A DNA stretch of 64,000 nucleotides from Ornithinimicrobium cavernae (lineage in GTDB: Bacteria > Actinomycetota > Actinomycetes > Actinomycetales > Dermatophilaceae). The DNA is taken from assembly GCF_003121625.1 (NCBI RefSeq), contig NZ_QDDJ01000004.1, positions 62,001 to 126,000 of the forward strand, written 5' to 3'. Shown here piece after piece: positions 53,945-61,673 of this stretch; the stretch's first letter is position 1; every line of letters begins with the position of its first letter. The notes under the pieces are model-generated. The model saw only the letters and a list, made by a program, of their open reading frames with translations. It ran no database searches and was not told where the DNA came from. A program made the position numbers and the translations under genes.

Positions 53945-54468
53945 CGGGGAGTCAGTTCGCGCCTGACGTCCTGGGCCCAGTCCCTCAGGCGAGCCTGGTC
54001 GCGACTGCTGGTGGCCCACTCGGTGGCACTCATCCCGAGTTCGGGGTCCGTCGCCCGGAGCATGGCCGCCACGGTCCATGAGTCGACGTCCTTGAGTGCC
54101 TTGAGGACAGGCACGAGGTTGGGGTGGACCTCAACTCGCCCGGCCTGGCGCCGGAACTGGAACAGCGGATAGTAGACCTGTCCCTCGGTCGTGGTGATCC
54201 CGAGCACGGTGCCGTTGGCACGACGGCTGCTCAGAGCCTGACGCGTCCGCAACCCGAGGGCTGCGCGAGCGCGCGCGCTGGTCCAGACCGGGCCGATACG
54301 AGAAGCGAGCGGATTCTGAGCGGGCGCTGCCGTGGTGTCCAGGATCAGTTGGGCCGCCTCGTCCGGCGTGGGCATTCCGGTGGTTGACCCCTTCCCCGCC
54401 CGACGCATCCGTTGGACCAGAGCATCACTGACCCGATGAGCGTACTGCTCGGCACTCATGGTGGACAT
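53941..54468 (-). CDS. Antitoxin of the RES module (Xre/MbcA/ParS-like toxin-binding domain)
   Basis: A 175-residue protein. The first ~100 residues are helical and may bind DNA. The C-terminal half has VYYPLFQFRR, then PNLVPVLKALKDVDSWTVAA and LGMSATEWA, the usual layout of the MbcA/ParS/Xre toxin-binding region in RES-type antitoxins. ATG 54468 has GAAGGAG 6 nt upstream; ATGs at 54501 and 54528 are rejected. Antitoxin precedes toxin, as expected, and a long inverted repeat covers its promoter. Confidence 0.82.
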   Translation of the reverse strand: MSTMSAEQYAHRVSDALVQRMRRAGKGSTTGMPTPDEAAQLILDTTAAPAQNPLASRIGPVWTSARARAALGLRTRQALSSRRANGTVLGITTTEGQVYYPLFQFRRQAGRVEVHPNLVPVLKALKDVDSWTVAAMLRATDPELGMSATEWATSSRDQARLRDWAQDVRRELTPR

Positions 54469-54481
54469 GGCCACTCCTTCC

Positions 54482-54528
54482 GTCACGTGCGACAAGACCA
54501 TTGTCGCCCGTGACGACAAGATCGTCAA
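54482..54528 (-). promoter_or_regulatory. Promoter and operator of the RES toxin-antitoxin module
   Basis: On the minus strand TTGACG (54528-54523) and GACAAT (54505-54500) form a -35/-10 pair with a 17-nt spacer. A 14-bp inverted repeat with a single mismatch covers the -10 box and start region: 54482-54495 and 54501-54514, separated by 5 nt. This is the classic layout for antitoxin autorepression. Confidence 0.75.
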
Positions 54529-54562
54529 GGGCAGTGATTGTGCCGTTCGCCCGGCTCAGCGT

Positions 54563-54619
54563 CCGGCGTTGTCCAGGTCGGTGCGCTCAGGTCCCGGCGT
54601 TGACCAGGTCGGTGCGCTC
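54563..54619. repeat. Near-tandem duplication at the 3' end of the ROK gene
   Basis: A 26-nt unit (54563-54588) recurs at 54594-54619 with one mismatch, a 31-nt period. The copy inside the gene codes for its last residues ERTDLVNAG and the outer copy would code ERTDLDNAG in another frame. Since 31 is not a multiple of 3, the duplication changed the frame and created the present stop. Confidence 0.85.
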
Positions 54620-55753
54620 GGCGGCCAACTGCACGGCACCGACCACGCTGGCCCGGTCGCCGAGCTCGCTCATCACGATCGGGGTCTCGGCGACAGAGGC
54701 GAGCGCGTGCCGCCGCAGCCCGGTGCGGGTCGGCTCCAACAGCAGCTCACCGGCCTGCGCGGCGGCGCCACCCAGGATGACGATGCCGGGGTTGAGCAGG
54801 TTCAGCAGCGAGCCGAGCGCCCAGCCCAGTCGGAGCCCGGCGTCCTCGATCACCCGCCGGGCTGCGAGGTTGCCCTCACCCGCTGCCACCACCACCTCGG
54901 GGAACGTCGCGCCCGGGAGCCGCGAGCCGAGCAGGCGCAGCAGGTGCTCGCTGGAGGTGTAGGTCTCCAGGCAGCCCCGGCTGCCGCACCGGCACATCGG
55001 CCCCTGCTCGTCGACGGTGAGGTGTCCGATCTCGCCCGCGGTGCCGTCGGCCCCGTGGAACAGCTCGTCGTTGATGATGATCCCCGCACCCACGCCGCTG
55101 GCGATCTTCACGAACACCGAGGTGCGGTGCTCGCGACCGTGCCCGTGGCGGTGCTCGGCGAGGGCACCGAGGTTGGCGTCGTTCTCCACCTGCACCGGGG
55201 CGCCGAACGCCTCCCGCGCGACGGCCGCCGCATCCACGCCCTCCCAGCCCGGGAAGATCGCCGAGGACCGCACGACGTTGTTGACCACAGGGGCCGGCAG
55301 GCCGAGGCCGATGTGCCGCAGGGGCCCGACACCGGGGTTGATGCGCTCCAGGATCGAGGCCGCCAGCGTCAGGTCCATGACATGGCCCTCCGGCTCGGTG
55401 GGGACGCGCTCCTCGGCCAGCACCGTGCCGGTGAGGTCACCGACCGCGACCGCCACGTGGCGGTGCCCGAAGTCGACGCCGGCCACGACCCCCGCGCCGG
55501 GCGCCAGGCGCACCGCCGAGCCGCGGCGGCCGCTGCTCGGCTCGCTGTCCAGCAGGCCGGCGGCGGTGAGGTCGCGGACGATGTTGGACACCGTGGCGTG
55601 CGCCAGCCCGGTGGCCCGCGCCAGCTCTGCCTGGGTGTGGGCGCCCTTGTCCGTGGGCGTCCGCAGCACGTTGAGCACGCGGCTCTCGTTCGCCGCGCGC
55701 AACGACGACGTCGATCCGGGCGCAGAGGTCTTCGGAGACGCGCTTGGAGGCAT
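54587..55753 (-). CDS. ROK-family transcriptional regulator (NagC/XylR type)
   Basis: A 388-residue regulator with a MarR-like winged helix at about residues 20-85 (HTQAELARATGLAHATVSNI) and a ROK sugar-binding domain (VAGVDFGHRHVAVAVGDL; GVGAGIIINDELFHGADGTA) with the zinc motif C-x-C-G-x-x-G-C-L-E (CRCGSRGCLETY). It is divergent from the sugar ABC importer and is its likely repressor, relieved by the imported sugar. Confidence 0.92.
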   Translation of the reverse strand: MPPSASPKTSAPGSTSSLRAANESRVLNVLRTPTDKGAHTQAELARATGLAHATVSNIVRDLTAAGLLDSEPSSGRRGSAVRLAPGAGVVAGVDFGHRHVAVAVGDLTGTVLAEERVPTEPEGHVMDLTLAASILERINPGVGPLRHIGLGLPAPVVNNVVRSSAIFPGWEGVDAAAVAREAFGAPVQVENDANLGALAEHRHGHGREHRTSVFVKIASGVGAGIIINDELFHGADGTAGEIGHLTVDEQGPMCRCGSRGCLETYTSSEHLLRLLGSRLPGATFPEVVVAAGEGNLAARRVIEDAGLRLGWALGSLLNLLNPGIVILGGAAAQAGELLLEPTRTGLRRHALASVAETPIVMSELGDRASVVGAVQLAAERTDLVNAGT

Positions 55754-55783
55754 GGCAGAACTGTGCCCCCTTCACCATTTAAG

Positions 55784-55850
55784 TGTCAAGAGTTAACGAC
55801 ATGCGAACCGTTCGGCGCTTTATGGAACCGTTATCGTTCACCTCTTGACG
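55784..55850. promoter_or_regulatory. ROK/ABC-importer divergent control region
   Basis: CGAAC-C-GTTCG at 55804-55814 is a perfect dyad. Its GAACCGTT half (55805-55812) recurs in direct orientation 20 bp later (55825-55832), two helical turns away. TTGACG at 55845-55850 may be the rightward -35 box, and TTGACA at 55789-55784 (minus strand) the leftward one. These elements are candidate ROK operators. Confidence 0.45.
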
Positions 55851-55944
55851 ACAAAGCCCTTCGGCGCAACACTTCAGGGGATCTGTTCGCAACGAAGCGG
55901 GCGCTGGGTCTCCCCGGTCCGCTCTCCCCCTAGGAGGACCCACC

Positions 55945-57093
55945 GTGACCACATCAGTCAGGCGCCGCTCGGCCGTCGGGATCACCGCCCTGCTCGCGCT
56001 CACCCTCACTGCCTGCGGAGCCAACGACCCGGCCCCGGAGGACACCAACGACACCGGCGCCGAGGCCGAGGACACGGGCGAGGCCGGCACGGAGACCGGC
56101 GCGGCCGGCGGCGAGAGCATCAGCATCGCGCTGCTCCTCCCCGAGTCCCAGACCACGCGCTACGAGGCGTTCGACAAGCCGCTCTTCGAGGCCAAGGTGG
56201 CCGAGCTGTGCGAGGAGTGCGAGGTCCTCTACTACAACGCCGACCAGGACGAGACCGCCCAGGCCCAGCAGGTCGACACCGCGATCAGCGAGGGCGCCTC
56301 GGTGATCGTGCTCGACCCGGTCAACGGTGCCGGTGCGGGCGGCATGGTCACCGCGGCGCAGGCCGAGGACATCCCGGTCATCGCCTACGACCGGTTCATC
56401 GCGGAGGCCGACTACTACATGTCCTTCGACAACGAGACCGTCGGCAAGATGCAGGGCGAGGCCCTCGTGGAGGCGATGGGCGACACGGGCAACATCCTCA
56501 TGCTCAACGGCGCCCCTAGTGACCCCAACGCCGCCCAGTTCAAGGCGGGCGCGCACAGCGTCATCGACGCCAGCGGCCTGACCATCCTGGAGGAGTACGA
56601 CAACCCCGACTGGTCGCCGGAGAACGCCCAGCAGTTCGTCACCGACCAGCTCAGCGCCTACGACCCCGAGGAGATCGACGGCGTGTATGCCGCGAACGAC
56701 GGCCAGGCGGGTGGCGCGGTCGCCGCGCTGACCGGTGGTGGCATCGCCGTGGACGACCTGCCCCCGATCACCGGCCAGGACGCCGAGCTCGCGGCCGTGC
56801 AGCGGATCGTGGCGGGGCAGCAGTCGGTCACGGTCTACAAGCCGATCCCGATCGAGGCCGAGACCGCGGCCGAGCTGGCGGTCACGCTGGCCAGGGGCGA
56901 GGAGCCGGCCGGGACCAGTGACACCGGCGTGGAGCTGACCGACTTCGAGGGCGTCCCGTCCTACATCTTCGATCCGATCGCGGTGACCCAGGACAACGTC
57001 GCCGACACGATCGTGGCCGACGGGTTCTACTCCGCGGACGAGATCTGCACGGGCGACTACGCCGAGGCCTGCGAGGCGCTCGGGATCGGCTGA
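55945..57093 (+). CDS. Monosaccharide ABC transporter substrate-binding lipoprotein (XylF/RbsB-like)
   Basis: A 382-residue periplasmic-binding-protein-like I domain lipoprotein. Lipobox LTLTACGAN, then an acidic Asp/Glu/Thr linker (about 28-58). The mature fold reads LYYNADQDETAQAQQ, ISEGASVIVLDPVN and VIAYDRFI, closest to xylose-type binding proteins. GTG 55945 follows AGGAGGA. It overlaps the ATPase gene by 1 nt. The sugar is uncertain; xylose-like is a guess from the family pattern and the ROK partner. Confidence 0.88.
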   Translation: MTTSVRRRSAVGITALLALTLTACGANDPAPEDTNDTGAEAEDTGEAGTETGAAGGESISIALLLPESQTTRYEAFDKPLFEAKVAELCEECEVLYYNADQDETAQAQQVDTAISEGASVIVLDPVNGAGAGGMVTAAQAEDIPVIAYDRFIAEADYYMSFDNETVGKMQGEALVEAMGDTGNILMLNGAPSDPNAAQFKAGAHSVIDASGLTILEEYDNPDWSPENAQQFVTDQLSAYDPEEIDGVYAANDGQAGGAVAALTGGGIAVDDLPPITGQDAELAAVQRIVAGQQSVTVYKPIPIEAETAAELAVTLARGEEPAGTSDTGVELTDFEGVPSYIFDPIAVTQDNVADTIVADGFYSADEICTGDYAEACEALGIG

Positions 57094-57917
57094 TGACCCA
57101 GCCCCTCACCCACCACGAGGCGGTGCCGGTCGGGGACAGCGTGCTGTCCCTGACCGGCATCACCAAGCGCTTCGGCGCGGTCCAGGCCCTCACCGACGTG
57201 TCGCTCGAGGTGCGCCCGGGCGAGGTCGTCGCCCTGGTCGGCGACAACGGTGCGGGCAAGTCGACCCTGGTCAAGATCATCTCCGGGGTCTACCAGCCCG
57301 ACGGAGGCAGGATCGTCTTCGACGGCCGGCCCGTCGCCGTCCACGGGCCGTCCGACGCCCAGCGGCTCGGGATCGCCACGGTCTTCCAGGACCTGGCGCT
57401 CTGCGACAACCTGGACGTCGTCGCCAACCTGTTCCTCGGTCAGGAGCGGGCCACCGCCTCGATCCTCAACGAGGTCGAGATGGAGCAGGAGGCGTGGCGG
57501 CTGCTGCGCACCCTGTCGGCCAAGATCCCCTCCGTGCGCATCCCGATCGCCTCGCTGTCCGGCGGACAGCGGCAGACCGTCGCGATCGCGCGCAGCCTGG
57601 TCGGGCAGCCCAAGGTGGTGCTGCTCGACGAGCCGACCGCCGCCCTGGGCGTCGCCCAGACGGCCGAGGTGCTCAACCTGGTCGAGCGGCTCCGCGAGAC
57701 CGGCCTGGGCGTGATCCTGGTCAGCCACAACATGGCCGACGTGCAGGCCGTCGCCGACCGCATCGTGGTGCTGCGGCTGGGCCGCAACGCCGCCGACTTC
57801 GCCGTCGAGGAGGCGACCACCGAGGAGCTGGTGGCCGCGATCACCGGCGCATCCGACAACGTGGTGGCCGAGCGGGCCTCCCGACGCACCAAGCCGGAGG
57901 ACCAGGACCATGAGTGA
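57093..57917 (+). CDS. Sugar ABC transporter ATP-binding protein (XylG/RbsA-like, single domain)
   Basis: A 274-residue ATPase: Walker A LVGDNGAGKSTLVKI, signature LSGGQRQTVAIARS, Walker B VVLLDEPTAALG, and His of LVSHNMADV. It has one nucleotide-binding domain, unlike the double-domain XylG/RbsA, so it must work as a homodimer (FrcA-like). It overlaps both neighbours. Confidence 0.92.
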   Translation: MTQPLTHHEAVPVGDSVLSLTGITKRFGAVQALTDVSLEVRPGEVVALVGDNGAGKSTLVKIISGVYQPDGGRIVFDGRPVAVHGPSDAQRLGIATVFQDLALCDNLDVVANLFLGQERATASILNEVEMEQEAWRLLRTLSAKIPSVRIPIASLSGGQRQTVAIARSLVGQPKVVLLDEPTAALGVAQTAEVLNLVERLRETGLGVILVSHNMADVQAVADRIVVLRLGRNAADFAVEEATTEELVAAITGASDNVVAERASRRTKPEDQDHE

Positions 57918-59160
57918 GGCGACCAGGACCGCCGCAGTGGCGGCCGACCTCGCCGACGAGCGGCTCATCAAGAACGAGGGAGTCGGTGGCTTCCTGTCCA
58001 GCCAGCTCAACCGGCTCCGCTCCGGCGACCTCGGCAACCTCCCGGTGGTGCTGGGCCTCGTCATCATCTGCATCGGGTTCTACCTGCAGAACGCCCGGTT
58101 CCTCTCCTCCCGCAACCTGGTCTCGATCACGCAGTACGCCGCACCGATCGGCATCATCGCCCTCGGCATCGTGCTGATCCTGCTGCTCGGTGAGATCGAC
58201 CTGTCGGTCGGCTCGGTGAGCGGCATGGCGGCGGCCGTCATGGCGGTGCTGATGGTCAACAACGGCCTGTCGACCACGGTGGCCATGCTGGGCGGGGCAC
58301 TGGTGGGCCTCACCGTGGGGCTGCTCTACGCGGCGCTCTACATCTGGATCGGGATCCCGTCGTTCGTGTTCTCCCTCGCCGGACTGCTCGGCTTCCAGGG
58401 CGTGCTGCTGTTCGTCCTGGGCAGCACCGGCACGATCAACCTGTCCAAGGACTCCTGGCTGCTGGAGTTCACCCGGTTCAGCTTCGTCACGGGGTGGCAG
58501 TCGTATGCGATCGTCGCCCTGATCGTGCTGGTGTACCTGGGCACTGAGTGGCGGGTGACGGTGCGGCGCACTGCGGCCGGGCTGACCCCGCCGTGGTGGC
58601 CGCTGGTCATCGTCAAGGCCGCGGCGATCGCCGTCGGTCTGGGCCTGCTCACCTGGTACGTCAACATCGACCGCGGCTTCAGCTACCTGTGGTGGCTGTT
58701 CTTCGGGCTCGTGGTCGTCGTCGACTACGCCCTGCGCCGGACCCGCTGGGGCAGGCACGTGTATGCCGTGGGAGGCAACGAGGAGGCCGCGCGGCGCTCG
58801 GGCATCAAGGTCAACCGCGTGTATGTGTCCGTTTTCGTGCTGACCTCCCTGTTCGCCGCCTTCGGCGGCCTCCTGGCGGCCGGCCTGCAGACCAGCGTCT
58901 CGCAGGCGACGGGCACCACCGACACCAACCTGACCGCCATCGCGGCGGCGGTGATCGGCGGCACCAGCCTGTTCGGCGGGCGCGGCACGGCCTGGGCGGC
59001 CCTCATGGGCGTTCTGGTGCTGCAGGCGATCACCAGCGGGCTCAACCTCGCTGGGGTGGAGTCGGAGGTGCGGTTCATGGTGACCGGCGCCGTCCTCATC
59101 ATCGCCGTCGGCATCGACTCGCTGTCCCGGCGCGCGCGGTCCTCCAGCGGCAGCGGCTGA
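57910..59160 (+). CDS. Sugar ABC transporter permease (XylH/RbsC-like)
   Basis: A 416-residue permease, with about 10-12 helices. LGIVLILLLGEIDLSVGSVSG is the family signature, and GGNEEAARRSGIKVNRVYVS the EAA-like coupling region. The length matches XylH rather than the shorter RbsC. It overlaps the ATPase gene by 8 nt and completes a three-gene importer. No xylose isomerase or xylulokinase is nearby. Confidence 0.92.
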   Translation: MSEATRTAAVAADLADERLIKNEGVGGFLSSQLNRLRSGDLGNLPVVLGLVIICIGFYLQNARFLSSRNLVSITQYAAPIGIIALGIVLILLLGEIDLSVGSVSGMAAAVMAVLMVNNGLSTTVAMLGGALVGLTVGLLYAALYIWIGIPSFVFSLAGLLGFQGVLLFVLGSTGTINLSKDSWLLEFTRFSFVTGWQSYAIVALIVLVYLGTEWRVTVRRTAAGLTPPWWPLVIVKAAAIAVGLGLLTWYVNIDRGFSYLWWLFFGLVVVVDYALRRTRWGRHVYAVGGNEEAARRSGIKVNRVYVSVFVLTSLFAAFGGLLAAGLQTSVSQATGTTDTNLTAIAAAVIGGTSLFGGRGTAWAALMGVLVLQAITSGLNLAGVESEVRFMVTGAVLIIAVGIDSLSRRARSSSGSG

Positions 59161-59170
59161 CCGGACCTTA

Positions 59171-59213
59171 CGGCGGGTCCCGACCGGGCCAAGGCTGGCC
59201 GACTCCCCCGCCG
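59171..59213 (+). terminator. Hairpin after the sugar importer operon
   Basis: CGGCGGG (59171-59177) pairs with CCCGCCG (59207-59213); a nested GGCC...GGCC stem lies inside. It starts 11 nt after the permease stop and precedes the RpiR gene. No U-tract is present. A possible -10 box TAGCCT follows at 59229-59234. Confidence 0.5.
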
Positions 59214-59243
59214 GGCGCCGCTTTCGTCTAGCCTCGGTCCCCT

Positions 59244-60176
59244 ATGGACGAGGACCAGACCGACGGCGCGCCCGTCACCGTCGCCCAGCTGACCCGGGAC
59301 CGGCTGGGCGAGCTGAGCGCCGGCGAGCGCAAGGTGGGCCGGGCGCTGCTGTCGGCCTATCCGGTCGCCGGCCTGGAGACCGTGGCCGAGCTCGCGCACC
59401 GGGCCGGCGTCAGCGCCCCCACCGTCGTGCGCTTCGTCGCGCGCCTCGGCTTCGCCGGCTACCCGCAGCTGCAGCGGGCGCTGATGAGCGAGGTGCACGC
59501 CCAGATGGGCTCGCCGGTGCAGCAGTACCCGCTGCAGGCCGAGATGCCCGCGGGCAAGGACTTCCTGCCGTTCAACGCCGAGATGCACGCCTCGCTGATC
59601 CGCCGGTCGTTCCAGGACCTGCCCACCAGCGAGTTCGCGGCGGCCATCCGGCTGCTCTGCGACGAGTCGCTGCGCGTGCACGTGATCGGCGGCCGGTTCA
59701 GCCAGCTGCTGGCGGCCTACCTCACCACACACCTCCAGCTGCTGCGTCGGGGGGCGGCGCTCGTCCCCCCGGACGAGTTCGCCCGCGCCTCGCTCGTCGC
59801 CGACGCCGACCGTCACGACCTGCTCGTCGCCTTCGACTACCGCCGTTACGACCCCGCCACGGTCCGACTCGCCCGAGCGATGGCCGAGGCCGGCGCCCAC
59901 GTGCTGCTGCTCACCGACCCCTGGCTCTCCCCCGCCAGCGACGTCGCCGAGGTGGTGCTCGCCAGCCGCGTGGAGTCGCCCTCGCCCTTCGACTCCCTGG
60001 TCCCGGGCCTGGCCCTGGTCGAGACGCTGGTCACCGCCGTCATGGACGAGCGCGGGCCCGACGGCCGGTCCCGGGTCGAGCGGGTGGAGGCCGTCCGGGA
60101 GGGGCTCAGCCCCGAGAACCCGTCACCCCTGGCGCCCGACCCGTCTGAAACAGAGATTTCACCCTCAGGCTATTGA
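59244..60176 (+). CDS. RpiR/MurR-family transcriptional regulator (HTH + SIS domain)
   Basis: A 310-residue regulator with an N-terminal HTH_6 domain (LSAGERKVGRALLSAYP, then AGVSAPTVVRFVARLGFAGY) and a SIS domain from about residue 130 (VHVIGGRFSQLLAAYLTTHL). SIS domains bind phosphosugars in most relatives, but RpiR members next to amino-acid or amine permeases respond to other ligands. ATG 59244 lies 9 nt after a likely -10 box, a near-leaderless start. Confidence 0.9.
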   Translation: MDEDQTDGAPVTVAQLTRDRLGELSAGERKVGRALLSAYPVAGLETVAELAHRAGVSAPTVVRFVARLGFAGYPQLQRALMSEVHAQMGSPVQQYPLQAEMPAGKDFLPFNAEMHASLIRRSFQDLPTSEFAAAIRLLCDESLRVHVIGGRFSQLLAAYLTTHLQLLRRGAALVPPDEFARASLVADADRHDLLVAFDYRRYDPATVRLARAMAEAGAHVLLLTDPWLSPASDVAEVVLASRVESPSPFDSLVPGLALVETLVTAVMDERGPDGRSRVERVEAVREGLSPENPSPLAPDPSETEISPSGY

Positions 60177-60200
60177 CAGGTTGCTGTATCACCTGTTTCA
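60146..60200. promoter_or_regulatory. RpiR-type operator cluster before the permease gene
   Basis: TGAAA-N6-TTTCA (60146-60161) and ACAGGT-N9-ACCTGT (60176-60196) are two inverted repeats. The octamer TGAAACAG at 60146 has its exact reverse complement CTGTTTCA at 60193-60200. A TTGACA hexamer (60173-60178) may be the -35 box of the permease operon. The upstream RpiR regulator is the likely ligand. Confidence 0.55.
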
Positions 60201-60209
60201 TTGACGCCC

Positions 60210-61673
60210 ATGGCGAGCACACCACACGAGACCTCGGGCCGCGCGACCGCCCGGCCCGACCCGGCTCCCGGTCAGGGCCTGCACCGCAACCTCCGCGTCT
60301 GGGAGGTCACCGCACTCTCGGTCGGCTTCATGGGCCCGGTCATGGCGATGTCCCTCAACGGCATCGGCGTCGCCGGCCTGGTCGGCAAGGCGGTCCCGTT
60401 CACCTTCATCGTGTCCTTCGCGGGGACCATGGCGGTGGCCTACGCCTTCATCCGGCTCACCCGCTACTTCGCCCACGCCGGCAGCGTCTACGCCCTGGCC
60501 GGCGCCACGCTCGGCCCGCGGGCGGGCTTCTTCGGCGGGTTCGCCCTGCTCGGCACCTACCTCTTCTTCTCGGCGTGCATCGTCGGCGCCTGCGCGGTGT
60601 TCTTCGACGCGATGATCGGCGAGCTCGGCATCAGCGTGCCGACGTGGGGCTGGCTGGTCGTCGGGGTGCTCGCCAGCCTCGCCGCCCTGGGGCTCAACCT
60701 GCGCGAGTCCAAGACCGTCACCCGCGTGCTGCTGGCGATCGGCATGGTCGGCATCCTGACCATGCTCGGTCTCGCCTTCGTCATCATCGCCCGCGTCGGC
60801 AGCGGCACCGCCCCGGTCAGCACCGGCCTCGACCTCGGCACACTGCTGCCGGGCGACGCCTCGTGGACGGCGATCATGACGGCGGCCGTCTTCGGCTTCC
60901 TGTCCTGGGCCGGATTCGAGTCCGGCACCACCCTGGGCGAGGAGACCAGGGACCCCAAGCGGACCATCCCGGTCGCCCTGACCCTGGCGGTCGTCCTGGC
61001 CGGTGTCATCTACACCGTCGTGATGTTCGCCCAGTCCGTCGGCTTCGGCACCGACCAGGCCGGGCTGGACGCCTTCGCCGGCGCCAGCTCCACGCTCACC
61101 CAGCTCAGCTCGACCTACATCGGCTCGTGGTTCGCCGTCGTCATCTCGATCATCGCGTTCTGTGTCGCCTTCGCCTCGCTCCTCAGCTGCTCGGCCGCCG
61201 CGGCCCGCCTGGTCTACGCCATGGCGCGCGACGGCTTCGGCCCCGCAGCCCTGGCGCGCACCAACACCACCGGCGCCCCCAGCACCGCGACGTACCTGGT
61301 GATCGGCCTGGCCATCGCGCTCATGCTGTTCCTGGCCGTCATCGGCGGCGGACCGGTCGAGGTCTACTACTGGTTCGCCACGATCGCGACGCTCTGCATG
61401 GTGGTCGCCTACGGCATGGCCTCGGTCGGCGTCATCCGGCACACCTTCCGCCCCGGCTCCCCCATCCGCGCGTGGGAGGCGCTGGTCCCCGCCCTGGGCC
61501 TGGCCTTCCTGGTCTACGTCTACGTCGTGCAGGTCGCGGGCCAGGAGGCGCCCTACACCTACTTCCCCTGGATCGCCGGCGCCTGGTGCCTGCTCGGTCT
61601 GGTGGTCATCATCGCCGCGCCACGGTTGGCTGAGCGCATCGGCAGCCGCATCTCACAGGAGGATCTCGGATGA
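60210..61673 (+). CDS. APC-family amino acid/amine permease
   Basis: A 487-residue 12-span permease of the amino acid-polyamine-organocation family: VWEVTALSVGFMGPVMAMSL in helix 1 and FGFLSWAGFESGTTLGEETR with the conserved EE near helix 6. ATG 60210 is chosen over TTG 60201. It overlaps the glutamine-synthetase-like gene as ATGA, so its cargo is probably the amine or amino acid that this ligase glutamylates. Confidence 0.9.
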   Translation: MASTPHETSGRATARPDPAPGQGLHRNLRVWEVTALSVGFMGPVMAMSLNGIGVAGLVGKAVPFTFIVSFAGTMAVAYAFIRLTRYFAHAGSVYALAGATLGPRAGFFGGFALLGTYLFFSACIVGACAVFFDAMIGELGISVPTWGWLVVGVLASLAALGLNLRESKTVTRVLLAIGMVGILTMLGLAFVIIARVGSGTAPVSTGLDLGTLLPGDASWTAIMTAAVFGFLSWAGFESGTTLGEETRDPKRTIPVALTLAVVLAGVIYTVVMFAQSVGFGTDQAGLDAFAGASSTLTQLSSTYIGSWFAVVISIIAFCVAFASLLSCSAAAARLVYAMARDGFGPAALARTNTTGAPSTATYLVIGLAIALMLFLAVIGGGPVEVYYWFATIATLCMVVAYGMASVGVIRHTFRPGSPIRAWEALVPALGLAFLVYVYVVQVAGQEAPYTYFPWIAGAWCLLGLVVIIAAPRLAERIGSRISQEDLG

